The position numbers were made by a program, and so were the translations under genes. Below are positions 1 to 17,501 of a stretch of DNA of 64,000 nt, in pieces. The notes beneath the pieces are model-generated. The model did not search any database, was not told the DNA's origin, and saw only the letters and a program-made list of their open reading frames with translations. Source of the DNA: Allacma fusca (taxonomy: Eukaryota; Arthropoda; Collembola; Symphypleona; Sminthuridae); the NCBI GenBank assembly GCA_947179485.1, contig OX359248.1, positions 26,607,378-26,671,377 of the forward strand, given 5' to 3'. Position 1 is the stretch's first letter. Every line of letters begins with the position of its first letter.

Positions 1-4315
<4,315 letters not shown>

Positions 4316-5138
4316 AAGTTTTGTGGAGGGGTAAGAGATACGATAAATAACATTAGCTTTGGAAATGTACGTTCAAGTGTGGTATGAATGTCTTATTGTT
4401 AGTTTAGTAGGTAATACAGATGTAATAATGATTAACTTAATTAGTTTACCAATACCATATGAAGGTATTCAAAAATATGTTCAAAATTCACAACCAACTC
4501 TCTTCAAGTCTTTCCTATTCAGTCGAAGCTTTGGCAAATTTTGTAAATTATCTTTGCTGAAATTTGGTGGTTTAGAATGTGTTAAAGAAATGAATTAGTT
4601 GAAAATTTCTCTTTATAAGTGACTTTTTATCAATACAATACCATAGAACATCAGAACTGACTCGCTGAATTAACACTAACTGCATCAGCAGGAGCGTAAC
4701 AATAATGAGTATACTCAAGAATTAATTCGTAGCAAAACCTATGCTAAAATAATAACTAATAACCAACTCTTTCATATTAAATCATACACGCTTCGAAAAA
4801 TAGACTACTTGTAGTCCAAGAGCACACATCATGTACCAGATCACATAACGTTTTCTTGCAGAAAGCTAATAATATATATATACAACACACCACAACTAAG
4901 AAAAGAAAACTAATACAGAGACGTATTTATGGCTGCTATACGTTAGTATATCTAACAATAAGTATACAGAAGGAAGATACATCCGCATATTCAAATATGT
5001 TTAAATTCTTGTGGAGCATCCGAATACTTGTTATAAAAATAATCTCGTATGTAAGCATGTACCAACACAACCTCATAGTCCCCTCATCATTCATTCAGCG
5101 CTCATTCCTCAGGTAAAAATTGGCATTACTTGACTAAT
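4316..5138. other. Intergenic, convergent 3' ends of Tmc and snurportin
   Basis: AT-rich sequence between two converging genes. Open frames here are short and show no family resemblance. It presumably holds the 3' UTRs and polyadenylation sites of both genes; nothing else is visible. Confidence 0.6.
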
Positions 5139-6945
5139 CTATCCGTCAGCGACTTCCATTTCGCCCCCTTTACCACGACGCGGACGAGGTGGCTTCGCTT
5201 CTCGTTCCTTGGCAAGCAGTTCTGGAGAGACGTCTACGCCCAACATTTCCGGGACTTTTGAGAGGTGAATCCAAAGGCACAGCGGGTTGGTGGACTCATA
5301 GATGTAGAAAGTCTGTTTGTGAAAAAACAACAACCCATCCACCTTCTCTGGAAACGGAAGTTGTCCTAAAGACATCACAGTCGGCAAATCTTCGGCAGGG
5401 AAGAATTGCAATGGAGTAAAAGGAAACGGATTGGCTTCAGATTTCTCTGTTATTCCAGTCACTTCTTCCAGTTTTGACTTAAGGAAGAACAAGCGACATT
5501 CCGTCTGCAATAAATTACAATTATTATTATTAATTATTTTCATTAAAAAATATAAAAAATCAAGTTCTAATTAGAGTCAAGGACTTGTGGCTTACATCAT
5601 AGTCAGTACAAATAATAGAATTCCAGCACAAAATGTCCAAAATATAAAACTGCTGCGAATCTTCAGACCACAGGCAATCTAGGATTGTGACACCTCTAGT
5701 TGGACCATCAAAGCTGCCTTCTGAAAATTCACAGGGGTAAAATTCAATTAGGCGACTGTTTCTTGTTTTATTTCTAAGTTGCAGAAACTTACGATTCCTC
5801 TGATATTTTCTTCCGGCAGGTAACCGAGATTGAAATTCTCCTATAAAGTAGCCTCGTCTAGTGACTACTCGGGTCTTTCCCTGCATATGGAAAACATAAT
5901 TAATGTCGACAAATAATTAATGTCTGTTCTAAATATATTATTTTACACATATATCAATTATTACCCGACTAGCAATTATCAAACAACGTAAACCAACTGG
6001 ACACATAACCCCAATCCAGTCGGCTTCAAAGTCATCAGGCTTCGCAGTCATCCATTCAGACATCATAACTCTAGCATGATCATTCCAACGGCGATTCTGT
6101 GCATAAAAACGAGACAAGATGAGTAAATGCAACAATGAAATGAGAAACTAAAAAATACTTCAGAATGATATATATTTTCATCACTCCTATGAAACTAAAC
6201 ATCTTACAGTCGGTCTCGTCTGGTATCGACCCGACCATTGTTGGTCTCCCTGGCGTCTCTTCTCTTGAATTTTGACAAAATCATTGCTTTCATCCATTTC
6301 ATCATCACTCCAGTTATCATTTTCAAAGTGTCGGATTTTGTCAACCAATTCATCTCGTCGTCTGTAGAAACGAAAGTTCCAATTACTTAACTTCTTTACA
6401 CGTACCTTAATTAATTTAATCTAGATTCGCTACCCCTACAATCTTATATACTACTTGGCCTACCTTTTCTGCCAATTCAAGATGTGTTCACGCCTTTTGT
6501 CCTGTGACAATTTCGGGTCGAAATGCAACTTGGTAAAAGTGAAGCTCCGGACTTCTTCAGAATTTTCAGTAGCTTGAGCATCAAGTTTCTCGCTGTCCTC
6601 TTTTTGATACTCAGTCACTTCATGATTGCCAACTTCTAATTTCTCCTCAGGATTCAGGCCCTTTATATCAACTTCGAACTCCCGATTTACACTATGAATG
6701 TCCACTCCGAGCTCTTCCGACTTACTCCCATTGCATACTGTACTCTCCCAAGTAGGGGCTTTAATAACTTTCACAGACGCATCAACCGTGTCAACACTGG
6801 CAGGCTCCCGGGTCTCATCCCCTTGATTACTGCTGCTCGTCGCCGCGGCCCAGCACGGAGGAATGGGAGCATTTTCCATGAAAAACCCACCGGGCTTGGT
6901 GTTAATAGGAAATTTCCCTCGTCCAAAACCGACCGACTTGCTCAT
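5139..6945 (-). CDS. SNUPN: Snurportin-1, m3G-cap snRNP import adaptor
   Basis: Snurportin binds the trimethylguanosine cap of spliceosomal snRNAs and carries snRNPs into the nucleus. Exons, in coding order: 6945-6464, 6361-6208, 6096-5965, 5880-5793, 5720-5596 and 5504-5139, phase-consistent, 448 aa. The cap-binding domain is recognisable from WIGVMCPVGLRCLIIASRGK through TRGVTILDCLWSEDSQQFYI and LDILCW to LPFPEKVDGLLFFHKQTFY near the C terminus. The segment RREHILNWQKRRRDELVDKI, ending in ENDNW, resembles the region just before the cap-binding domain in vertebrate snurportin. Here it follows an extra acidic leader of about 140 residues. The start is the ATG of MSKSVGFGRGKF; an in-frame ATG lies five codons upstream. 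A 5' UTR intron is likely: an acceptor sits about 30 bases upstream of the ATG and a donor at 7351. Confidence 0.92.
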
Positions 6946-9900
6946 CTTGATAAATCTCAAAGGAAGAAAGTCTGCAAAAAATCAAGTATACGCATATACA
7001 TTCTATTTACCACAAGTACACGCAAAAGTTAACCTAGTCATATATGAATATTGTAGGTATACCTACAAATTGATTGATTTCTCAGATGACTATGGCACAG
7101 TAAAGTAAGCACTGGACCGCTTCAATTTTGTAACATTAAAAATGTATTTAAAATTATTACACTCAGATAAACAAACCACCAATTACAAATCTTTTTCAGT
7201 AAGCTTATATCGCCAAATTTAAGCGATCTTGCCTAACATTGTCAACAATTTATTTCGGCCAACACACACACGAAGTATAACACATGAAATATATAATACG
7301 CCAAAGAATGCACCACCAAAATAAAAATACAATCGCAAGTCGGCATCTTACCTTGGAACTTGGAGTTAGAGATTACAAATTACAACTGCTGGATGAATGC
7401 CAACTAGCTCTGTTCAGATTGAATGTCTAAATTGTCGGTTAAATTTGATTAAAATAGCACTCCAGCTCAAAGGATGAAGTTGTCACAGAACTACTGTCAG
7501 CGTATATTATTGCCTCAATATACAATTAAAAACAAATTGTCTATAGTCTTCATGTGAAGGAATAATAATTGTTATTTAATTGCCATTCCAGAGGTCACAA
7601 TTCACAGGCCTGACTACGCCAACAACTTGGTCACAATGGCCCTGCAAAAAATACTGAATTGAAACCTTAAACGCACTTAACGCAGGACGCAGGGTGTCGG
7701 AAATACACACACATGTACATTACACACGTTGATACGTACGTTACGTTATACACATTCAAATAAGATCCTTTGTAATTCACAATCCGCGCCCCAATAGTCA
7801 AGGACCCAATGCAATGGTTTCACACACACACAGTGCTTACTTACTACACTGCACACCGGTAAAGCTCTTAAGAGTAATCCTTTGCAGTCCCATTTCCAAC
7901 AAGTCTTTCATGTTTTGTGTCTCTTCCCACGAGCTAATGGCGTCGGGTGTTTGTAAACTCGCTTTCAGACCCTGCCCCTCACAAATGCTAGGAATTCATA
8001 AAGAGCTAGCGGAAGTAATTATAATTAAAGGAGGGGATTGCGAACAAGAAATAGATGTCAATTTATTGCTTGATAAGTGCCTCCTAAATAACTCGAATTA
8101 TATGCTACTAACAATAAGAAGATTCGAGATCATTTAATTAATTTCTTTCGCTGGGGAATCGGCTATGTTGGGGGTTAGTGCACCAGGTTGCACAGGTTCT
8201 GACATGATGTGATCACAACCTAAAACGTTTTTGAGTAGGTACAGTTTTTTTGATAATTTACTCAGGTAGTGACATCTGGCGGTACCCCCCATTATGACCC
8301 TACAGACCCAAAAGTTGACGACAATATGGACGCAAAATTGTAAATCAAATACGACTTGCCTAAAATAAAATGAGATGAGCAAAAAGTTAGAAGTACTAAT
8401 TACTATCGCTAAATACAAATTGTCCAGAAATGATACCCGAGAGTTGGCTTAAATGGCTTCAAAACATGTTCACATTTGACCAACAATCCCTTGGACTGGA
8501 CACCGAAAATATGACAGAATGCAAAACCAAATCTTTACCGACAATGGAGTCAGAATTTTAACTCGGATAGGGTTATCCTTTTTTTTGGTTAATTTTACGA
8601 ACCTTAACCTAAACCATGGACATAGGTGAAAATGTAGTTCCACACTTGGATGAATATACAGAACTAGACCTTGGGGACAAAAGTCGAGTTCCGATTCATG
8701 GATTCATTTTTATTAATTTGAAATTACAAATTTTTTAAATATGTATCATAGGGTTTGAAGAATCAAATGTTATAAAGTTGTTTGTCAACAAATTAATTAA
8801 ACACTGATCAACAACTTTATTTCACTTTGGTCTTACCTATCATAAACAATGTAGTTTACCCATGGACTTTAATAATCTTTTTACTAATAATTCGTCAGGG
8901 CTGTCCCTTGTAGTTTTGTTTATTCCAGGTTATCGTACAATGAATATTGTTTTCGTCTCTCATCCCTTGAACTCCAACATCCCTCCCAACGACCGTTAGA
9001 TGCATCCTTTATTGTAAGGCACTGATATAGTAGAATCAGTAGAATGAGTTGTAGCAACAACTGGGGACGGATACCGTATAGAACGGGTGTTGTAAAAATG
9101 AGTGGGGGTGGGGACGGATACAGATGTGTATAACGTAGATGCCTCGAAGTTAAAAGCGTGTAATTGTATACTTTCAACTTCCTTTTGAATGTGATAACGA
9201 ATCTAATTTGTGTCCTCCACAAATAGTAATAGCATCACACGGATTTTAAGTCCTTTGCTTACCTGATATTTTACTTGCGAAAGTCTAATCAAAGCTTGAA
9301 GTAGAGTTCAACATGACATAAACTTTGCTTCTCACACTCCCATTATAATTTTCAAAATCTATGTAAATCTATTTTGATACATATGTGTATAAAAGCACCA
9401 AGATATAACAAGGAAATACCCGTGGCAAACACAGTTCTTAACAACATTAGGACAAGGTTAATACAGTAATAATAACTTAGTATAATAATCCTGCGTCAGG
9501 GGCGGTTCTTTTTCAATAAGGATTTTTTGGGAATTTCGAGTCATTCGAGGGTTTGCTTTGATTTCATCTCATCACGTCAAATATTGAAGGCAAATCGTGG
9601 CCAATTGATTATAATAGGAAGATGAAATAAAATTAAAGTCCAGACTTGCCTGGGTGCTTAAGAGTGCTTAAAATGCTTTTTATAGCTGAGAACATTACAG
9701 ATCTAAAATCTTGTTTCTTATAAGACATCCAAAAACGATCATTTTAGAGACATTCTGCAAATCATATGGCCGAAATTTTAACACTAACTCCCTACCCTGC
9801 CAGTGAGTAAGCACATTATATCTTCTTATTTTATTTGTACCATACATATAGACCGTTGATATTAGATATTATTTTCTGAAATTTATTGAATTCAGCTTAG

Positions 9901-10009
9901 GAATGAATTTTTGCAGACAAACATTGGAAAAATATCCCATGAGGTTGTACTGTATTGTGTTGAGAGCACCATTTTGAAATTGAGTTAAGTAATTAGAATA
10001 ACCCATTAG
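6946..10009. other. Long intergenic region between SNUPN and PCCA
   Basis: A donor-like site on the minus strand at 7351 pairs well with the acceptor near 6971, suggesting a non-coding first exon of snurportin from 7352 to roughly 7480. The rest, about 2.5 kb, holds no gene I can support. A minus-strand open stretch at 8134-8418 and a plus-strand one at 7814-8137 match no family I know. A direct repeat, GGGGACGGATAC, occurs near 9062 and 9111. Confidence 0.5.
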
Positions 10010-13000
10010 TTATTTTAAAGCAATTAACAAATCGTCTTCAGCTACCGTTTCACCAACTTTTACCCTGATTTCTCCCACAACACCGTCTGAGCTGATTACA
10101 AGTTTATTTTGCATTTTCATAGCCTCTGCGAAGATAAAACGCAAAAAAATAATTTCAAGGACTTAAAATTAGCTGCGAGTTGCAACTTATGAATGTACAA
10201 ATATAACCATTTTTTGAAGATTGAAAACAATTAATAGTTGCAAACCCACCTATGATGCAAACTTCTTGCCCCTTTAAAACTTTGTCACCGACATTGACGG
10301 AAATTCCCTTCACCACACCTGGCATTGGACTGTGAAGCTCTTTGATAGTATCGCTCTAAAATATTTAAAAATAACTACCATGAAATGGATGAACGAAACC
10401 AGAAATACACATTTTACAGGGAGGGGGAGGGTAAAGAATGTTACCATAATCTCACAATAAATTCTAACTTACTAGTTTTGGAAGCGGCATGATGTGCATT
10501 AACTCGTAAGCTTTAGGGGGGTACACCTTAAGCTCGTACGATGACCCCTGGAAGCCAATTTTCCAAATTGGGCTCAGCCCTCGACCTTGAACTTGAAGAA
10601 TGGCTGGTTCTCCTTCAAATTCCAAAGTTACTGTGGGGATAGCCATATCCCAACGTGGGATTGTAATTTCTTTACCATTTATGTAAGCCTAACATGAAAG
10701 AATGTGATTCCATATCATTTGTTCCGCTAAAGTCTCACTTAATGTACACAGATAAGACGTAAAAAGTAAAGAATGAATACATAATGCGTGCATAACTTAC
10801 CACAAAGACGTCACTTATTGCTTTAACAGACACAGGAGCTGATTTGTCTCCATGTGCCACAACGAAATCCCAAGATCTTAATTTTTGTTTTAATTGTAGG
10901 GTACGAATCGCTTCTAAAACAGCTGCGAAGGCTTGCAATCTTTCGAAATTGGTTTCAGAAAGCTGCGGAATCGAAAATCCGTCCGGATATATTCGCGGTA
11001 GGTACGATGTATCAGTTGCACCTTCTACAAATGTTGGCTGGAAATGGATAGGTTCATACGTAAGTTCTTTTGAGTTACATGATTCGGCATTTGGACAGAA
11101 AACACTTAAAATCCCACATGTAAGAACTTCAACATAGGTTCCATAAACTACATTACCTCGCTAAGAATATCCCTTAGAAGAGGAATGTTATGTGAGACTC
11201 CTTGAATGACGTAAGAGTCTAAAGCTTGTTTTCCTCGAAGAATAGCTTCATCACGAGTCCCACCAAACGTAACCAGTTTGCAAATCATTGGATCATAGTA
11301 TACTGAGATTTCAGATCCTTCACGTACACCTGAGTCACATCTTACTCCGTTACCCTCCGGTTCAATATACCTGTAGCAGAAGTAACCGGATTTTGTTTTA
11401 TTATAGTAACGTTGTTTCGAGTTATTTGAAATATGTTATTTCTTGAAACTAGCAATACAATTCTCCCATTGAAAATCAAACTCCACCTGAAAAGCCTTCC
11501 TGTAGAAGGTGTTCCAAAGTTTCTAGTTGCATCTTCAGCGTAAACTCGCATCTCTAATGCCCATCCATTAATTGGAATTTCTGATTGTTCAAATCTAAGA
11601 GGATGACCATAGGCTACTCTAATCATTTCAGCGACTAGATCTACTCCAGTGATACATTCTGTTATGGGGTGCTCAACCTACAAATTATATATGGTATAAA
11701 TATCAAATCTCAATTTTGCAAGCATATAAAATTGAGCAACCTTGCACACAAATGGTAAATTATTATCTCATATTAATTATAAGTTTAAGGACCTGGAGGC
11801 GAGTATTCATTTCCAAAAAGTAGAAATTCTTGTTATTATCTACTAGAAATTCTACGGTTCCAGCCGATGTATATCCAATAGCTTTTGCTAATTCCAGAGC
11901 TTGATTTCCCATTGCCTGGATTTAGAGAAGATAATTCACAAATAGAAGTTTAAATATAAACATTTTTGGAGAATTCAGCATTAGCTTATATATTATTACC
12001 TTTCGAAGCTCTGGATCAACGAAGGAACTTGGAGCTTCTTCAATTACTTTTTGATTACGACGCTGAATGCTACATTCTCTCTCGTTTAAATAAACTCCAT
12101 TGCCCTGAGCGTCACATAAAATTTGAATCTCAATATGCCGGGGATCAACTACAAACTTTTCAATTAAAATTCTGTCATCACCAAAAGAAGCTTTAGCTTC
12201 ATTCTTTGCCAGACGAAAGCCTTCGAGAGCTTCCTTTTCATTGTTAGCTATTCTCATCCCCTTCCCTCCGCCACCAGCGGAGGCTTTAATCATAACAGGA
12301 TAGCCAATTTGGTTAGAAATTTCAAGACAGTGGTCATCATTACGTATTTCTCCATCAAAACCAGGTACCTTTCACACATATTTTAATTTCAGCATATTAG
12401 TAGTTTCACAACAGATTTGAAATTTATTTTACTATCCAATTGTAAATGCTCACAATATTAACACCAGCACGCTGCGCCAACCTCTTCGACTCCAACTTAT
12501 CGCCCATTCCTTGAATGGCAGCTGCAGGTGGTCCCATAAATTTAACTCCTAATTGTTCCTACAAAGTACGTATTGCAAATTATCAAAAAAAACGAAACAA
12601 TGCAAATGTACCTCAAGTGAATAAAATAGAAATCCATATCTTACTAATTTTTTAACAAAGTTGGCATTCTCCGACAGAAAGCCATACCCTGGATGAACAG
12701 CCTGAGCACCCGTCGATTTGATTGCGTTAATTATATTCTCTTCTACCAGGTACGACTCAGAAGCGGCGGGTTCCCCTATACAAACAGCCTCGTCAGCCAT
12801 CTCCACATGAAGCTGAACAAATCAACCGATCCCAAGAGTCACATGGTATTTTTTTCCAGACCATAAAAATGTCTCTAATAGAAATTCGAAATTTTAAAAA
12901 ATCCACCAAGTCTCCCTCACCGATCTAGCGTCCGCAGTTGAGTACACAGCAACAGTCTTAATGCCCATTTTCCTCGCCGTCCGGATCACTCGGACAGCGA

Positions 13001-13181
13001 TTTCACCCCGATTGGCAATTAAGATTTTATCAAACGTTGGTTCCTTAGGATCCAAACGAGTTGTCTTGTAAATTGTGTCCCATGGTTCCCTTAAAGCCGG
13101 CCTTGCCATTGCGTTCAGTACTCTGAAGTTAACTGTGGACAACCGACGAAGCGTCTGGAAAGTGACTGTTAAGTTTCTCAT
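10010..13181 (-). CDS. PCCA: Propionyl-CoA carboxylase alpha chain, mitochondrial
   Basis: The biotin-containing alpha subunit carboxylates propionyl-CoA to methylmalonyl-CoA in the mitochondrial matrix with the beta subunit (PCCB), in the breakdown of odd-chain fatty acids and Val, Ile, Met and Thr. Eleven exons: 13181-12921, 12812-12645, 12558-12454, 12368-12000, 11915-11793, 11677-11487, 11370-11157, 11037-10801, 10688-10473, 10355-10250 and 10125-10010; 701 aa, close to the family length. An N-terminal presequence rich in Arg precedes the biotin carboxylase domain ([20 protein letters not shown]). The ATP-grasp glycine loop [13 protein letters not shown], the [20 protein letters not shown] stretch and [16 protein letters not shown] follow. 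The biotinyl domain ends the protein with [12 protein letters not shown]; the biotin-accepting Lys is about residue 667. All exon junctions keep phase and no defect is seen. Confidence 0.97.
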
Positions 13182-15184
13182 GGTTGCCCTCCTATTTTAA
13201 ACCTCCCCTATTGAGTTGTAAGAGTCACCATTAAGAAATAAACAATATAACATAAACTTCTGAACTATCAGGGAGCATCTCAATACACATTTAATTCCCT
13301 CCAACATAACGAAAGTATATTGATATAGTCCTTACTCTCGTATAAATAATTATCCACGTCCTGAGTCTTTAAGAAGTTAACAAATGTGAAGAATGTTCAC
13401 ACAACACAATTCCCAAGGATCACGAGGATTCTTGACTACCACTCCAAGTTTTTCCACATACTCGCAGGCACAGGATAATTACAGAAAAAACGTCAGTTCC
13501 GCTTGCATGAGGAGGAAGCTCCTCATACCTGGAAAAGATACCTGCCGCAAGCGAAACCCACTGCAAGAGCAGATTCTGAGAACCTACGAGAAGTCAGGAC
13601 CGTGCTGTTATTCCTTCATTCACCTGTACATAGTCAACAATTTCAATTTCACAAATTAAATCCCTCATTTAACTTATCATTATACATCTACAGTCTGCAC
13701 TTATCACCAGCCATAACTCAAATGTTCATACTTCAAGTAGTTCAAGTAGTACTTATTTATGAATGCACAAATTAATTAATCCACTACTTTATTAATCACA
13801 AGATCCAAGAACCCACCATCCGCAGAAGTGCCACCAGAATCTATCTGATCACTAGCTGTCTTCACCGGGTTTCCTTACTACCATAACCCTATTCAAAAAC
13901 ACATATACATCAATACAATAACAGCACACGCTCAACTTTCTCCACTAGATATACTATAACACACCAACCCATTAATCAACCACACATAATTGTATTGAAA
14001 TTATAAGCAAATAAATTTAATATTTTACTCACACATCCACTCTTGTAACTATTACTAAAGTAGATACTCCACTATCAAGAAGCTGCAGGTTGGAGCATTA
14101 CATAAAGGTTTTGCATATCGTCCGGACTAATTATACCTAATGCAGGAATTAAAATGCATTATATATTAATATTAATTAATATTAATTAAATAAATTAAGG
14201 CAACGAGTCAAGTCATTTCTGGCTATAGCATCAACATCATTACGGAAATATTTATAGCTCCAATTTATTCCGTACTTATTCATAATTATTACGGATTATG
14301 GAAACTGCTCAAAACTTTACGTAACGTTACACCTTCCCTTACTACAACATCGTGAGAGGCTATATCTACAAGAGTTTATCTATAAGTATATCATATGAAT
14401 AACACGATGTAAACAAGTATGTAACTATATCTGCATTTTAATCAAGTATATATCTCAATAATCATCACACTTCTCAATCTCAACCCTTGCCTTTCTTTTT
14501 CTTTCCATTTACTTTTAGTTCAAGCTTTTAAAAAAATGTGTGTGATTTTTGTTTACCGTGTACTCACAAATAGACGACTAGTACAATCGAACATATATGT
14601 ATTTAATTGCTGAAGGCCCCAACAACAGTCCCACCAAACGTAACACGTGCGCCCCTCGCCACTTCGTCAGTATATGGAATATCTGAGTCTGAACAGTCTG
14701 AAGTCTGAATCTGAATCTCTGTTTTTTAGTGCTTCAGATATTTATATGTATAGTGCATATGCTTATGTACATACATGTACACTTACGAGTTTCGAAGAGC
14801 TGGCGTGTGTGGCGTGTTCTTCGCTGTTCATGCTGCTGAGTTCCCTGCGCCACCATGCGGCATGCGGTACTAACAGGATAATAATTTTGTAAGGTGGAGG
14901 TATGAAGTGGACTGGACGGAGCGTGTATTCTTATTCTCAACGTGGTCGTGGTCTGTTGTGTGTGTTGAGTCTCATTCCTTGGAAGGGTTGAGTGTGTTGA
15001 GCCGCGAGTGAGCCATGCGGTTTAGCGTCATTGACCAACTTTCGAATTTGTTGTAATTATTATGGGAAACTGTTGAATATTCTCTAATGTTGGGATGAAA
15101 AATATTATTCAAGAATTGACAAATTAATTTTGAGGGGTTTATTAAAGGGAGTAAAGACGAGGGACGAGAGTGTATTTGGGAAGC
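13182..15184. other. Divergent promoter region between PCCA and MPP10
   Basis: PCCA and MPP10 are transcribed away from each other from this 2-kb stretch, so both promoters must lie here. The part from about 14640 to 15000 is richer in G and C than its surroundings and is the best candidate for transcription starts. No convincing open frame or RNA gene is seen. Confidence 0.5.
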
Positions 15185-17501
15185 ATGGTGGTGAGCCTGA
15201 TGGAGTTGGAGGAACTCCATAATGGAGTGAAGGCTTTCCAGCCGGAAGATTTTGTCGGGTAAGTCAAAGTTGAAATTAGAGGAATTGTTGTATATAGAGG
15301 GGGATAAAAATCTGAATGAATTTGTGGAATAATTGTAATGAATGTAATTGGGGGTTATATTGTATTAATAGGAATAGGAAGGAAGTAGCGTCCAAGTGCC
15401 TGGAGATCCTGAAAGTTTTGTATGATTACACTAAGAAGGAGGAGAAAAATGCACCGTCTTTGACAATCGTGGCCAAGCCGGAAGTTGGGAAGAAGAAGAA
15501 GGTTAGGAAGGAGCAGTTACTGTCACGTACGGAAGCACCATTGGAGTCTCTAATTACGGAGGGATTCGACAATGAGCAGATATGGCAGGAGATTCAACTT
15601 CAGAATAATTTAATGTATGAGAACTTGGTCACGTCGGTTTCAAAACTTTTGGCACATCAGCAGTATGTTACGAAAAACGATAGTCAGGAGTCGGAGGAAG
15701 AGAGGGATGAGGGGGATCAGGATATGGAGGAGGGAGACGTCCTGGGTGAACCTGGGGACTCGTCGGGAGAAGAGTATGAGGAAGGGGAGAAGTTGTTGGA
15801 GGCTGGTGGGCTAGAGGAGGAGGAGGAGGAGGACAGTATGGAGGAAGATGACGGATCTCATTTAGGGAACGGAAATACGTTGGGAGGAAGAGGTGATGAG
15901 GAGAAACTGGGAGCGGACAAGGACGAACCTGTGACTCCTGAGCAGCTTTCTAATTTCGAGAAGCGAAAGAAGAGGATTGAGGAGAATATTGAGCTAATAG
16001 AGGAGGAAGCATTACAACCTAAAGCGTGGCAGTTTCAAGGAGAAGTAACTGCTCAGTCCAGGCCTGAAAATTCGTTGCTGGAAGAGCATTTGATTTTTGA
16101 TCATTTACTACGACAAGGTATGTTGAATGTCTTGGCCACTTAAACGAGTTAAGAGTATCTTTTGTAAATGATGATAATTTCCAATCTTACTTCCTATGGT
16201 GAATCAATCTTTGGAATTCCTCGTTTCTGATGCTAAGTGACTGGTCTGGAGCGACCTTACGATTTACCCAAAGTAAATTGTTATAAATTATGTTGTCTCA
16301 TGAAGTCATGATAATTTGATTTTCAGCCCCGGAAGTTACAGCCGAAACAACCTTAAGACTAGAAGACATAATTAAACAGCGAATCAAAGACCAGGCTTGG
16401 GATGATGTCGACCGGAAAGTCAAACCTATTGATGACCCCTTCGCGTTTAAGAAAAAACTTGTACTGGATGCTGAGAAAAGCAAAATGAGTCTATCCCAAA
16501 TTTACGAAAAAGTGAGTTACAGTTTTTTTTGCAAGCAAAACCTTTTTCATTGTGAATTGAAATGTTGATTACTGGTTATCGTGATGCTAACTTCCATTCT
16601 TACATATTATGGTGAATCAAATTATGGAATTCCTCGTTTCTGAATGACCGTTGAAGCAGTACCAGAAAAAGGCTTTAAATGAATGAAGCGATATTATATT
16701 AGTTCATTATTTTTTCCAGGAATACATCGATAAGCAAAAAGTCGAAGAAGGAGAAGAACAAAGAGAAGAGATACCTCCAGAACAACTTGAAATCCAGAAA
16801 AGTTTGGAATCCTTGTTCGCAAAACTGGATGCACTGTCTAATTTCCATTACACTCCCAAAGCAGTAAGTCATTCTTTAGTCATCATTACTGTGCATGTTT
16901 CCCATTGTGCTTATTTTTTCAACTTCATAATGTTTGAATTACAGCTTTCCGCAGAAATAAAGGTTGTGTCAAACTTACCAACTGTATCTGTCGAAGAAGT
17001 TGCTCCTGTAAGCGTTAGCGATGCTACATTACTGGCACCTCAAGAGATTCAATGTGAGTGATTCACCACTTGTTTAACGTAGTCTTTTAAGATTATTCCA
17101 AAGATCTGTTTTAAATGCTAAATATATATTTTTTTAATGTTCCAGCTCAATCAAAGGGCGAAATAAAGGGTAAAGCCGAAAGGACAGATACCGATAGGAA
17201 GCGGGAACGGCGTCAAAAGAAGAAAACGCAAAAGTTAAAACGAATATCTCGGGAAGAGAAAGCTAAGTTAAAAGGATTAGGTCTCAGAAATATTAAACTA
17301 GCTGATAATATAAGCAAGTCGAATAAACGCGCAAAACTTGGGGACGGAAATGAAAGCTTTGAAAACTCTAAAGAACTCAAATCTTCGAAGGCGTTTTTCA
17401 ACAAGTTACAGAACCAAGTTGATAGTCACATTAAGAAAGTTGTTGTGAGGAAGAAGAAATCAGATGTCACGAAGTTGTCACCGAAAAAATTGAAGTTATA
17501 A
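15185..17501 (+). CDS. MPHOSPH10: U3 small nucleolar ribonucleoprotein MPP10
   Basis: MPP10 is a core SSU-processome protein that works with IMP3, IMP4 and the U3 snoRNA in early cleavages of pre-18S rRNA in the nucleolus. Exons: 15185-15258, about 15372-16117, 16327-16511, 16720-16863, 16945-17053 and 17146-17501; 537 aa, shorter than the human protein. The conserved core includes [40 protein letters not shown] and [21 protein letters not shown] long acidic run ([14 protein letters not shown]) lies in exon 2 and a Lys/Arg-rich C terminus ([17 protein letters not shown]) follows, both typical of the family. An AATAAA signal sits at about 17540. A second possible acceptor 6 bases into exon 2 would remove two residues. 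Introns 2 and 3 carry the two snoRNA candidates listed separately. Confidence 0.94.
16163..16236 (+). ncRNA. Candidate C/D-box snoRNA in MPP10 intron 2 (copy 1)
   Basis: Box C is ATGATGA at 16168-16174 and box D is CTGA at 16227-16230. Directly before box D, one base away, is the guide GGAATTCCTCGTT, complementary to the conserved 18S rRNA motif AACGAGGAATTCC near the 3' end of the small-subunit RNA. The box D+5 rule would place 2'-O-methylation on the G of AACG. An internal GGTGAATCA is shared with the second copy. The sequence sits about 90 bases before the 3' splice site, a usual position for an intronic snoRNA. The terminal stem is not obvious, so the ends are approximate. Confidence 0.72.
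16574..16649 (+). ncRNA. Candidate C/D-box snoRNA in MPP10 intron 3 (copy 2)
   Basis: A second snoRNA-like sequence with the same guide. Box C is GTGATGC at 16581-16587 (one change from RTGATGA) and box D is CTGA at 16640-16643. The guide GGAATTCCTCGTT is identical to copy 1. A closing stem is visible: GGTTAT at 16574-16579 pairs with ATGACC at 16644-16649, with one G-U pair. The middle, TATGGTGAATCA, is also conserved between copies while the surrounding intron is not. It ends about 70 bases before the acceptor. The two copies look like an intron-to-intron duplication aimed at the same 18S position. Confidence 0.75.

Noticed and set aside
6097-6207. Box C-like GTGATGA and CTGA in a snurportin intron (minus strand)
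   Set aside because: The boxes are only about 20 bases apart with no closing stem and no shared guide; chance match.
8134-8418. Minus-strand 94-codon frame as a gene
   Set aside because: No start context, no matching exons nearby and no family resemblance.
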